NCBI RefSeq assembly: GCF_041435435.1
Contig: NZ_CP108494.1
Span: 5,924,501-5,988,500, forward strand
DNA: 64,000 bases
Origin: Streptomyces sp. NBC_01241
GTDB taxonomy: Bacteria > Actinomycetota > Actinomycetes > Streptomycetales > Streptomycetaceae
Direction: 5' to 3'
The notes beneath the pieces are model-generated. The model was not told the DNA's origin and did no database searches. It worked only from the letters and a program-made list of their open reading frames with translations. Positions 50,112 through 58,960 of this stretch are shown one piece after another (the first letter of the stretch is position 1; each line of letters opens with the position of its first letter). Position numbers and translations under genes: made by a program.

Positions 50112-51776
50112 ATGAACGACACTCTCGCGGGATGGCTCCAAGTACTCGCCCTGGCCGTCGCGCTGGGACTCTCGTTTCGGCCGTTGGGCGACTACACGGC
50201 CCGCGTCCTGACCACCGATCGCCATGGGCGGGCGGAACGCCTGATCTACCGGGCAGGCGGAGTGAACGGCGACGCCGACCAGACGTGGCCGGTCTACCTG
50301 CGCAGCACTCTGGCGTTCTCCGCGGTGTCGGTAGTGTTCCTGTACGCATTCCTTCGCCTGCAGAACCATCTCCTGCTGTCTCTGGGAATGAAGCCGGTCA
50401 GCCCGGACCAGTCGTTCAACACCGCGGCATCCTTCGTCACCAATACCAATTGGCAGTCGTATTCCGGTGAATCGGCCATGGGACACCTGGTCCAGATGGC
50501 GGGCCTCGCGGTGCAGAATTTCGTCTCGGCGGCTGTGGGTATCGCCGTCGTCGCCGCACTGATCCGGGGCTTCGTCAGGAAGAAGACCGATCGCGTCGGA
50601 AATTTCTGGGTCGACCTGACTCGGATCGTGTTTCGCGTTCTACTGCCCCTGGCATTCGTCTTCGCGATCGTTCTGGTGGCCGCAGGTACCATTCAGAATT
50701 TCCACGGAATCCACGACATCACCACCATCGCAGGCGGACACCAGGGCATGACCGGGGGCCCCGTCGCCTCCCAGGAGGCCATCAAGCAACTGGGTACCAA
50801 CGGCGGTGGTTTCTACAACGCGAACTCCGCCCACCCCTTCGAGAACCCCAACGCCTTCACCAACCTGATCGAGATCTACCTCCTGCTGGTCATCGCGTTC
50901 TCGCTGCCGCGGACTTTCGGGAGGATGGTCGGCGACAACCGGCAGGGCTACGCGATCGTTGCCGTGATGGTACTGATCTGGGGTGCATCGGTCGCCCTCG
51001 TGACCGTCAATGAGCTGCACAGCGTCAGCAGCACGGCAGGTCACGCGGCCGGCGGAATGACGGAGGGCAAGGAGACGCGGTTCGGGATCTGGGCCTCCGC
51101 CCTGTTCGCCGCATCCACCACCCTCACGTCGTGCGGAGCGATCAACTCCTCCCACGACTCGTACACGCCGGGCGGCGGCGGAATGACGATCTTCAACATG
51201 ATGCTGGGGGAGATCGCGCCCGGCGGCACCGGATCCGGGCTCTACGGAATCCTGATCCTGGCGATCGTCACGGTCTTCGTCGCCGGACTGATGGTCGGCC
51301 GTACGCCCGAGTACCTGGGCAAGAAACTCCGGGGCCGGGAGATGAAGTTCGCCTCGCTCTACATCCTGACCACGCCCGCGCTCGTGCTGGTCGGTGCGGG
51401 GCTGGCGATGGCGTTCCCGGGTGAAAGGGCCGCGATGCTCAACTCCGGACCGCACGGCTTCTCCGAGGTCCTGTACGCCTTCACGTCGGCTGCGAACAAC
51501 AACGGGTCGGCGTTCGCGGGGCTGAGCGCGAACACCGTCTGGTACAACACCACGCTCGGTGTGGTCATGCTCGTCGGCCGGTTCCTGCCGATGGTGTTCG
51601 TTCTGGCGCTCGCCGGCTCGCTCGCCGGGCAGCAGTCCATTCCGGTCACCGCGGGCACCCTGCCCACTCACCGGCCGCAGTTCGTCGCGCTGTTGATCGG
51701 AGTGATCCTCATCGTTGTCGGTCTGACGTACTTCCCCGCGCTCGCACTCGGCCCTCTTGCGGAGGGCCTGCGCTGA
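50112..51776 (+). CDS. kdpA: potassium-transporting ATPase subunit KdpA
   Basis: 554 aa, a superfamily-of-K+-transporters channel-like subunit with about ten membrane helices. The filter-region loops are recognisable: SFVTNTNWQSYSGESAMGHL, GTNGGGFYNANSAHPFENPN, TSCGAINSSHDSYTPGGGGM and SAANNNGSAFAGLSANTVW. It binds and passes K+ to the pump. Stop and the kdpB start share one base (TGATG). Confidence 0.96.
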   Translation: MNDTLAGWLQVLALAVALGLSFRPLGDYTARVLTTDRHGRAERLIYRAGGVNGDADQTWPVYLRSTLAFSAVSVVFLYAFLRLQNHLLLSLGMKPVSPDQSFNTAASFVTNTNWQSYSGESAMGHLVQMAGLAVQNFVSAAVGIAVVAALIRGFVRKKTDRVGNFWVDLTRIVFRVLLPLAFVFAIVLVAAGTIQNFHGIHDITTIAGGHQGMTGGPVASQEAIKQLGTNGGGFYNANSAHPFENPNAFTNLIEIYLLLVIAFSLPRTFGRMVGDNRQGYAIVAVMVLIWGASVALVTVNELHSVSSTAGHAAGGMTEGKETRFGIWASALFAASTTLTSCGAINSSHDSYTPGGGGMTIFNMMLGEIAPGGTGSGLYGILILAIVTVFVAGLMVGRTPEYLGKKLRGREMKFASLYILTTPALVLVGAGLAMAFPGERAAMLNSGPHGFSEVLYAFTSAANNNGSAFAGLSANTVWYNTTLGVVMLVGRFLPMVFVLALAGSLAGQQSIPVTAGTLPTHRPQFVALLIGVILIVVGLTYFPALALGPLAEGLR

Positions 51777-53905
51777 TGTCCACGACCACTACTCCTGCTC
51801 CCACCCCGCCGGGCGCCGGGCGTCAGCAGCACCGGGTCCCGGGCGGACTGCTCGATCCCAAGCAACTTCTGACGTCCCTCCCCGACGCCCTGCGCAAGCT
51901 GGATCCGCGCTTGATGGTCCACAACCCCGTCATGTTCGTGGTGGAGGTCGGGGCGGTGCTGACCACGCTGTCGGCCATCAGCATGCCCAGTGTCTTCGCC
52001 TGGGTGATCACGGCATGGCTCTGGCTGACGTCGCTCTTCGCCAATCTCGCCGAAGCCGTGGCCGAAGGACGCGGCAAGGCCCAGGCGGAGACCCTGCGCC
52101 GCACCAGGACGACGACGAAGGCCCGCCGTCTCACCGGCTGGCGGCCAGGCGCGACCGACGCCGCAGAGGAGGAGGTTCCGGGCGTCGAACTCCGGCTGGG
52201 CGATCATGTCGTCGTCGAGGCCGGGCAGACCATCCCCGGCGACGGCGATGTGGTCGAGGGCATCGCGAGTGTCGACGAATCGGCCATCACGGGCGAGTCG
52301 GCGCCGGTGATCCGCGAGTCCGGTGGTGACCGGTCGGCGGTCACGGGCGGAACCAAGGTGCTCTCGGACCGGATCGTAGTGAAGATCACCTCGAAGCCGG
52401 GGGAGACCTTCATCGACCGGATGATCGCACTCGTGGAGGGAGCCGCGAGGCAGAAGACACCGAACGAGGTCGCGCTCAACATCCTGCTCGCATCCCTCAC
52501 GATCATTTTCCTGATCGCGGTGGCGACCCTGCAACCCTTCGCCATCTTCGCGGGGGCCGAGCAGACCATCGTCGTCCTCGTCGCCCTCGTCGTTGCCCTG
52601 ATCCCCACGACGATCGGGGCGCTGCTGTCGGCGATCGGCATCGCGGGCATGGACCGACTCGTGCAGCGCAACGTGCTGGCGATGTCCGGGCGCGCGGTGG
52701 AGGCCGCGGGCGACGTCAATACCCTGCTGCTCGACAAGACCGGCACCATCACCCTCGGCAACCGCCAGGCCGCCGAGTTCCTGCCGGTGGACGGGGTGAT
52801 CACCGAAGAACTCGCGGATGCCGCCCAGCTGTCATCGATCGCCGACGAGACGCCCGAGGGCCGCTCGATCGTCGTCCTCGCCAAGGAGCAATACGCGCTG
52901 CGCGGCCGTAGCGAGGGCGAACTGGCCACGGCACAGTTCGTACCCTTCACCGCCCAGAGCCGGATGAGCGGTGTCGACATCAGTGATCCTCAGGACCATC
53001 GGTCTTTGCGCAAGGGAGCGGCGACGGCAGTGATGCGCTGGGTCCGTGACAACGGCGGCCACCCCACGGCAGAGGTCGGTGCCATCGTCGACGGAATCGC
53101 CGCGAGCGGCGGCACCCCGCTGGTCGTCGGCGAAGTGACCCGGCAGGGCGAAGCTCGCAGCGCCCGGGTTCTCGGCGTCATCCACCTGAAGGACGTCGTC
53201 AAGGAAGGCATGCGCGAACGCTTCGACGAACTGCGCCGCATGGGCATCAGAACCGTCATGATCACCGGAGACAACCCGCTGACCGCGCGCGCCATCGCCC
53301 AGGAGGCAGGGGTGGACGACTTCCTCGCCGAGGCCGCACCCGAGGACAAGATGGCCCTGATCCGGCGCGAACAGGCGGGCGGCAAGCTGGTCGCGATGAC
53401 GGGCGACGGTACGAACGACGCGCCCGCGCTCGCCCAGGCCGATGTCGGCGTGGCGATGAACACCGGTACCTCGGCCGCCAAGGAGGCCGGGAACATGGTG
53501 GACCTGGACTCCAACCCGACCAAGCTGATCGAGATCGTCGAGATCGGCAAGCAGTTGCTGATGACCCGTGGCGCGCTGACGACGTTCTCGATCGCCAACG
53601 ACGTCGCGAAGTACTTCGCGATCATCCCGGCCATGTTCGCGATGGTCTACCCGGGCCTGGACAAACTCAACATCATGCGTCTGCACAGTCCGACCTCGGC
53701 GATCGCCTCGGCGATCGTGTTCAACGCGCTGATCATCGTCGCGCTGATCCCGCTTGCGCTGCGCGGCGTGCGCTACCGGCCGTCCTCCGCAGCGAAACTG
53801 CTCAGCCACAACATCTGGATGTACGGGCTCGGCGGGCTGGTACTGCCCTTCGTGGGCATCAAACTCCTTGATCTCCTCCTCCAGTTCATCCCCGGACTGC
53901 GCTGA
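51776..53905 (+). CDS. kdpB: potassium-transporting ATPase ATP-binding subunit KdpB
   Basis: 709 aa P-type ATPase. Phosphorylation Asp320 in LLLDKTGTITLGN, the actuator SVDESAITGESAPVIRESGG, nucleotide-domain signs, and hinge MTGDGTNDAPALAQADVGVA. Membrane helices flank these. It hydrolyses ATP to drive high-affinity K+ uptake by KdpA. All key residues are present, so the pump should be functional even though the KdpD-like sensor is degenerate. Confidence 0.97.
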   Translation: MSTTTTPAPTPPGAGRQQHRVPGGLLDPKQLLTSLPDALRKLDPRLMVHNPVMFVVEVGAVLTTLSAISMPSVFAWVITAWLWLTSLFANLAEAVAEGRGKAQAETLRRTRTTTKARRLTGWRPGATDAAEEEVPGVELRLGDHVVVEAGQTIPGDGDVVEGIASVDESAITGESAPVIRESGGDRSAVTGGTKVLSDRIVVKITSKPGETFIDRMIALVEGAARQKTPNEVALNILLASLTIIFLIAVATLQPFAIFAGAEQTIVVLVALVVALIPTTIGALLSAIGIAGMDRLVQRNVLAMSGRAVEAAGDVNTLLLDKTGTITLGNRQAAEFLPVDGVITEELADAAQLSSIADETPEGRSIVVLAKEQYALRGRSEGELATAQFVPFTAQSRMSGVDISDPQDHRSLRKGAATAVMRWVRDNGGHPTAEVGAIVDGIAASGGTPLVVGEVTRQGEARSARVLGVIHLKDVVKEGMRERFDELRRMGIRTVMITGDNPLTARAIAQEAGVDDFLAEAAPEDKMALIRREQAGGKLVAMTGDGTNDAPALAQADVGVAMNTGTSAAKEAGNMVDLDSNPTKLIEIVEIGKQLLMTRGALTTFSIANDVAKYFAIIPAMFAMVYPGLDKLNIMRLHSPTSAIASAIVFNALIIVALIPLALRGVRYRPSSAAKLLSHNIWMYGLGGLVLPFVGIKLLDLLLQFIPGLR

Positions 53906-53952
53906 CAGACGTCCCGACGACGTCCCGACGGAAGAAAGAAGGCGATCCCACG

Positions 53953-54582
53953 GTGCGCACCCACCTTCCCCCCGTACTCCGGCACCATCTGACCGCCCTG
54001 CGGATGCTTCTCGTGTTCACCCTGGTCACCGGCATCGCCTATCCGCTGCTCGTCACCGCCATCGCCCAGGCCGGTTTCTCCCACCAGGCCAACGGTTCGC
54101 TGCTGACGACGAACGGCAAGCCGGTGGCCTCCTCACTGATCGGCCAGAACTTCACACTGCCGAAGAAGAATCCCCAGGGCGCGCAGGAGCCGCTGCGCCC
54201 CGACCCCACGTGGTTCCAGCCCCGCCCGTCCACGGGCGGCTACGACCCCGTGAACTCGGGCGCCTCCAACCTTGGACCGAACAACACCGATCTGATCGAG
54301 ACCGTCCACAACCGCCTTGCCGCCGTCGCCGCCTTTGACGGAGTTCCGCTCTCGTCCGTCCCCCCGGACGCCGTGACCGCCAGCGGCTCCGGCCTCGACC
54401 CGGCGATCTCCCCGGCCTACGCCTACGAACAGGTCGACCGTGTCGCGAAGGCCCGCCACCTCGCGCCCGCCGAGGTCAGGGCGCTGGTCGCCCAGCACGT
54501 CCAGGGGCGTGTTCTGGGCTTCCTGGGGCAGGAACACGTCAACGTGGTCGAACTCAACCACGATCTGGCCAAGCTGGTGTGA
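53953..54582 (+). CDS. kdpC: potassium-transporting ATPase subunit KdpC
   Basis: 209 aa from GTG 53953. One N-terminal membrane helix (ALRMLLVFTLVTGIAYPLLV) is followed by a soluble domain with YDPVNSGASNLGPNNTDLIE and the signature ASGSGLDPAISPAYAYEQVD. It assembles KdpA with KdpB and influences ATP affinity. Last gene of the kdp set; the complete glgB lies convergent 141 bp further on. Confidence 0.95.
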   Translation: MRTHLPPVLRHHLTALRMLLVFTLVTGIAYPLLVTAIAQAGFSHQANGSLLTTNGKPVASSLIGQNFTLPKKNPQGAQEPLRPDPTWFQPRPSTGGYDPVNSGASNLGPNNTDLIETVHNRLAAVAAFDGVPLSSVPPDAVTASGSGLDPAISPAYAYEQVDRVAKARHLAPAEVRALVAQHVQGRVLGFLGQEHVNVVELNHDLAKLV

Positions 54583-54723
54583 CCACCATGCAGGGGGTCG
54601 ACAGTGGCGCGGGTCGAACCGAAGCCGGACGACGGCTCCTCCGACGGGACGGGCCCGCGCCGTCAAGCCGCCACGGCGACGTCGGGCACGGCCCGGTGGT
54701 CGTCGCGGGCCCCTCCGCCCGGC

Positions 54724-57204
54724 TCACACGGGCTTGAACCAGACCGTCGCCAGCGGCGGCAGCGTCAGCAGGATGCTGCTGGGACGGCCGTGCGAGGCCA
54801 CCCGTTCGGGCTTCAGCGGGCCGGAATGGCGCACGTCGCTGCCGCCGTACCGGGCGGCGTCCGTGTTGAGGACCTCCGCCCACGCGACCTGATCGCCGAG
54901 GACGTCCGGCACGCCGATGCGGTAGTCCTGCCGCACCACCGGGGAGAAGTTGCAGACGGCGAGCAGCGGCGAGCCGTGCGCGTCGTAGCGCAGGAAGGCG
55001 AAGGCGTTGTCCTCGGCCGCGCCGCCGTCCACCCAGTCGAAGCCCTCCGGGACGGTGTCGCGCTGCCAGAGCGCGGGCGTGGCGGCGTACACCGCGTTCA
55101 GGTCGCCGACCAGAGTGCGTACGCCCCGGTGGTCGCTCTGAGCCTCGTACGAGGGGTCGAGCAGCCACCAGTCCGGGCCGTGCCCCTCGGACCACTCCGC
55201 TCCCTGTGCGAACTCCTGCCCCATGAACAGGAGTTGCTTGCCCGGGTGGGCCCACATGAAGCCGAGATACGCCCGGTGGTTGGCGCGCCGCTGCCACCAG
55301 TCGCCGGGCATCTTGCTGACCAGCGCCTGCTTTCCGTGCACCACCTCGTCGTGCGAGATCGGCAGGACGAAGTTCTCGCTGTACGCGTACACCATCGAGA
55401 AGGTCATCTCGTTGTGGTGGTACTTGCGGTGCACCGGCTCCTTCGACATGTACTGGAGGGAGTCGTGCATCCAGCCCATGTTCCACTTCAGCCCGAAGCC
55501 GAGCCCACCGAAACCGTCGGGGCCGACATGGTGGGTGGCGCGGGTGACGCCGTTCCAGGCGGTGGACTCCTCGGCGATGGTGACGACGCCCGGATTGCGC
55601 CGGTAGACGGTGGCGTTCATCTCCTGGAGGAAGGAGACGGCGTCCAGATTCTCCCGGCCGCCACGCTCGTTCGGGGACCAGTCCCCGTCCTCGCGCGAGT
55701 AGTCGAGATAGAGCATCGAGGCGACGGCATCGACCCGCAGTCCGTCGATGTGGAACTCTTCGCACCAGTAAGTCGCGTTGGCGACGAGGAAGTTGCGTAC
55801 CTCCTTGCGACCGTAGTCGAACTCCAGCGTGCCCCAGTCCGGATGCGCCGCCCGTGACTGGTCCGAGTGTTCGTACAGCGGACGGCCGTCGAACTCCGCG
55901 AGCGCCCAGTCGTCGCGCGGGAAGTGCGCGGGCACCCAGTCGACGATGACGCCGATACCGGCCCGGTGCAGCGCGTCGACGAGGAAACGGAAGTCGTCCG
56001 GTGTGCCCAGTCGCGACGTCGGCGCGTAGAAGCCGGTGACCTGATAGCCCCACGAACCACCGAAGGGATGCTCGGAGACCGGCATCATCTCCACATGGGT
56101 GAACCCCAGATCCTTTACGTAACGAGGGAGTTGGGTGGCCAACTCGCGGTACGTGAGTCCCGGGCGCCAGGACGGCAGATGCACCTCGTACACGGAGAAC
56201 GGCGCCTCGTGCACCGGTACGTCGCCCCGGTGGGCCACCCACTCCTGGTCCCGCCACTCGTGGTGCGAGGCCGTCACGATCGAGGCGGTGGCGGGCGGGA
56301 CCTCGGTGCGGCGGGCCATCGGGTCGGCGCGCGTGGTGTGCGAACCGTCCGGGCGGCAGATGTCGAACTTGTAGAGCGTGCCCTCCCCGATCCCGGGCAG
56401 GAACAGTTCCCACACCCCGGAGGAGCCGAGCGAACGCATCGGAAAGCCCGTGCCGTCCCAGAAGTTGAAGTCACCGACGACCCGCACCCCGCGCGCGTCG
56501 GGGGCCCATACGGTGAACCGGGTACCCGGAACGCCCTGGTGTTCCATGGGCTGCGCGCCGAGGGCGGTCCACAGCTCCTCGTGCCGCCCCTCGCCGATCA
56601 GATGCAGATCGAGATCGCCGAGCGCGGGCAGGAAGCGGTACGGATCGTGCACCTCGATCTCGTTTTCCTCGTAGGCGACCAGGAGTTGGTACTCGGGGAG
56701 TGAGGGCATCGGCAGCAGCCCGGAGAAGAGGCCGTCGCCGTCGTCGTGCAGCTGTGCCCGCAGTCCCTTGGCGAGCACGGTCACGGACCGCGCGTACGGG
56801 CGCAGCACCCGGAAGGTCACACCGCCGCGCACCATATGGGCGCCGAGCAGGTCGTGCGGGGCGTGGTGCTCGCCGTACAGCAGCCGGGCCCGGTCGCCGT
56901 CGTCGAGGGGCTGCGCCTTGCGTACTCCCTGGCTGCCGGCTCCTCCCCGGCGAAGCGGCGGCGTAACACCGGAATCGGCACCGGAATCGGCACCGGCACC
57001 GGCATCGACTCGCTTGGACGCAGGCCTCTTCCGCTTGGCGGAGCCGGCCGGTTCCGGAGGGGGCTGGGCAGCCGCCTTCGCCGGGGCCGCGGGGGATGCC
57101 TTGCCGGCCGGTGTCACCGGTGGGGCTTGCGGGGCCTCGACCTCGGTCTCGATCTCGGCTTCGGTGCGGGCGGACGATGTACGGGAGGGCTTGCGGGCGG
57201 TCAC
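54724..57204 (-). CDS. glgB: 1,4-alpha-glucan branching enzyme, complete
   Basis: 826 aa. An N-terminal Ala/Pro/Lys-rich extension of about 110 residues precedes the CBM48-like domains (GVTFRVLRPYARSVTVLAKG; TRFTVWAPDARGVRVVGDFN) and a GH13 barrel. Catalytic parts: DGLRVDAVASMLYLDYSRED with the nucleophile Asp, VVTIAEESTAWNG with the acid/base Glu, and LPISHDEVVHGKQ. It introduces alpha-1,6 branches into the glucan made by GlgE. Its 3' third is duplicated at 45218-46012. It lies downstream of mak on the same strand. Confidence 0.96.
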   Translation of the reverse strand: MTARKPSRTSSARTEAEIETEVEAPQAPPVTPAGKASPAAPAKAAAQPPPEPAGSAKRKRPASKRVDAGAGADSGADSGVTPPLRRGGAGSQGVRKAQPLDDGDRARLLYGEHHAPHDLLGAHMVRGGVTFRVLRPYARSVTVLAKGLRAQLHDDGDGLFSGLLPMPSLPEYQLLVAYEENEIEVHDPYRFLPALGDLDLHLIGEGRHEELWTALGAQPMEHQGVPGTRFTVWAPDARGVRVVGDFNFWDGTGFPMRSLGSSGVWELFLPGIGEGTLYKFDICRPDGSHTTRADPMARRTEVPPATASIVTASHHEWRDQEWVAHRGDVPVHEAPFSVYEVHLPSWRPGLTYRELATQLPRYVKDLGFTHVEMMPVSEHPFGGSWGYQVTGFYAPTSRLGTPDDFRFLVDALHRAGIGVIVDWVPAHFPRDDWALAEFDGRPLYEHSDQSRAAHPDWGTLEFDYGRKEVRNFLVANATYWCEEFHIDGLRVDAVASMLYLDYSREDGDWSPNERGGRENLDAVSFLQEMNATVYRRNPGVVTIAEESTAWNGVTRATHHVGPDGFGGLGFGLKWNMGWMHDSLQYMSKEPVHRKYHHNEMTFSMVYAYSENFVLPISHDEVVHGKQALVSKMPGDWWQRRANHRAYLGFMWAHPGKQLLFMGQEFAQGAEWSEGHGPDWWLLDPSYEAQSDHRGVRTLVGDLNAVYAATPALWQRDTVPEGFDWVDGGAAEDNAFAFLRYDAHGSPLLAVCNFSPVVRQDYRIGVPDVLGDQVAWAEVLNTDAARYGGSDVRHSGPLKPERVASHGRPSSILLTLPPLATVWFKPV

Positions 57205-57323
57205 GGGGACAGCCTCCTCGGAGGGTGTTGGCGGAGCGGAGCGGAGCGGGGCGGGAGGAACGAAAACGTGAACGGGACGGGCGGCGGCCTCGAACCGGGC
57301 GACAGGGGCGGCGCCCCGGGCCG

Positions 57324-58721
57324 TCAGTCCGCGACCACGGCGGCCAGGCGGTGGATCGCCGCCATCGGGACCGGCAGCCAGTCGGGCCGGTGACGTGCCT
57401 CGTACAGCACCTCGTACACCGCCTTGTCGGTCTCATGGGCGCGCAGCAGCTCCGGTTCGCTGCGCGGGTCGACGCCCGCGGCCTCGGCGTACCCCTCGCA
57501 GTAGGCGGTCCGGCAGCGCGCCGCCCACTCGGCGTTCCACGGGCGGTGCGAGCGGGCCGCGTAGTCGAAGGAGCGGAGCATGCCCGCGATGTCGCGCACC
57601 GGGGGCTGCGGCCGGCGGCGCTCGGGCAGCGGCCGGGCCGGTTCGCCCTCGAAGTCGATCAGTGACCAGAAGCCGTCGGCCGCGCGCAGCGTCTGGCCGA
57701 GGTGGAGATCGCCGTGGACCCGTTGGGCCGCCCAGTTGCGGCCCCGGTGACCCAGCGCGGCCACCGCGTCGAAGGCGGTGCGCAGCCCGGGGACGTACGG
57801 CGTGAGGGCCGGTACCGCGTGCGCGGCGGCCTCCAGCCGCTGCACCATCGCGGCGGCGAGGTGCTCGGTCTGGGCGCGGCGCAGAGCGGGCTGCGGCAGT
57901 GCGGCGGCGAGCGCGGTGTGGACCTCGGCGGTGGCCCTGCCGAGGGCGTGTGCCTCGCCGGTGAAGTCGAGGCCCTTGGCGAGGGCGCGCAGGGCGAGCT
58001 GCCAGCCGTCCTCCGCGCCGCGCAGGAACGGCTGCAGGACGCCGAGGGTGAGCGGCTCGGGGGCGGCGGCCTCGAACCAGGCGACGGGGGCGGGCACCCG
58101 TCCGCAGCCCTCGCGCGCGAGGGCGAGCGGCAGTTCCAGATCGGGGTTGGTGCCCGGGAAGATCCGGCGGAAGATCTTGAGGATGTAGGCGTCGCCGTAG
58201 ACGAGCGAGGTGTTGGACTGCTCGGTGTCGAGCAGTCGCGGCGCCAGCCCCGCGGCGATCGGGGCGCCGCCCCGGTCGAAGCGCAGCGCGCCGAGGGTGC
58301 CGGGCGCACGGAACCGTTCCAGCAGGAGTTCGGCGAGGCGCGGGTCGTGCAGCCCCTCGTAGACGGTGCGGCCGGCGAGCGGCCCGTCCGTCACGTGCCC
58401 GATGAGCGCGGGCGCCAGCCGCGACGGCAGCACGGACCGTACGCCGAGCAGGATTTGATAGCAGTCGTCCGGCGACTGCCCTGGCATGGACGGCTGATGG
58501 GCCCGGACCAGCAGATGGAGCAGCCCGGTGCGGGCGCGGGCCGGGCCGGTGTCCACCGGCAGTATCTCGGTCGCCGACAGCAGCGAGAAGGCCGCGATCG
58601 GCTGCCCCTTGCCCGCGAACCACCGTTGCCGGGGCAGCCATTCGTGCAACAGGGGGGCGAGAGACGGGAGCAGAGCTGTGCTGTCAGCCAGGGCGACCCG
58701 AGTGGATGCAGCCTCCGACAT
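57324..58721 (-). CDS. mak: maltokinase (Pep2/Mak)
   Basis: 465 aa from ATG 58721 (MSEAASTRVALADSTALLPS) after GGAAAGGA. It has an aminoglycoside-phosphotransferase-like fold, with the N-terminal LHEWLPRQRWFAGKGQPI cap of this family and the catalytic VHGDLHLGQTLRAADGFWSL and IDFEGEPARPLPERR. It phosphorylates maltose to maltose 1-phosphate, the GlgE substrate. TreS makes the maltose from trehalose. In some actinomycetes TreS and Mak are fused or form a complex; here they are separate genes 239 bp apart. Confidence 0.93.
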   Translation of the reverse strand: MSEAASTRVALADSTALLPSLAPLLHEWLPRQRWFAGKGQPIAAFSLLSATEILPVDTGPARARTGLLHLLVRAHQPSMPGQSPDDCYQILLGVRSVLPSRLAPALIGHVTDGPLAGRTVYEGLHDPRLAELLLERFRAPGTLGALRFDRGGAPIAAGLAPRLLDTEQSNTSLVYGDAYILKIFRRIFPGTNPDLELPLALAREGCGRVPAPVAWFEAAAPEPLTLGVLQPFLRGAEDGWQLALRALAKGLDFTGEAHALGRATAEVHTALAAALPQPALRRAQTEHLAAAMVQRLEAAAHAVPALTPYVPGLRTAFDAVAALGHRGRNWAAQRVHGDLHLGQTLRAADGFWSLIDFEGEPARPLPERRRPQPPVRDIAGMLRSFDYAARSHRPWNAEWAARCRTAYCEGYAEAAGVDPRSEPELLRAHETDKAVYEVLYEARHRPDWLPVPMAAIHRLAAVVAD

Positions 58722-58960
58722 GGCATCGCGTCCTTTCCCCGGGCACACCACAGGATGCGAAGAGTGTCCCGGATTGCGGCATTGGCTGTCCGGCTGTGCG
58801 GGACGTGTCGGGTCAGGATGGTCCGTACGGACTCGACTCGAAGGGTTCGAAACGCCAGCGGGGACCCGGAAGGTCCCGGAAGTGCTCGATGTGGGGGGAG
58901 AGTGCCCCGTGCGGGGCGGCGGAAACCGCCCCGCGGTGGGTGGTGGGAGGTGGCGCCCGG

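Noticed and set aside
54724..57204. Frameshift at the Ala/Pro-rich N-terminus of GlgB
   Set aside because: The low-complexity extension is in frame and of a kind often seen in Streptomyces branching enzymes; no lost domain is evident.
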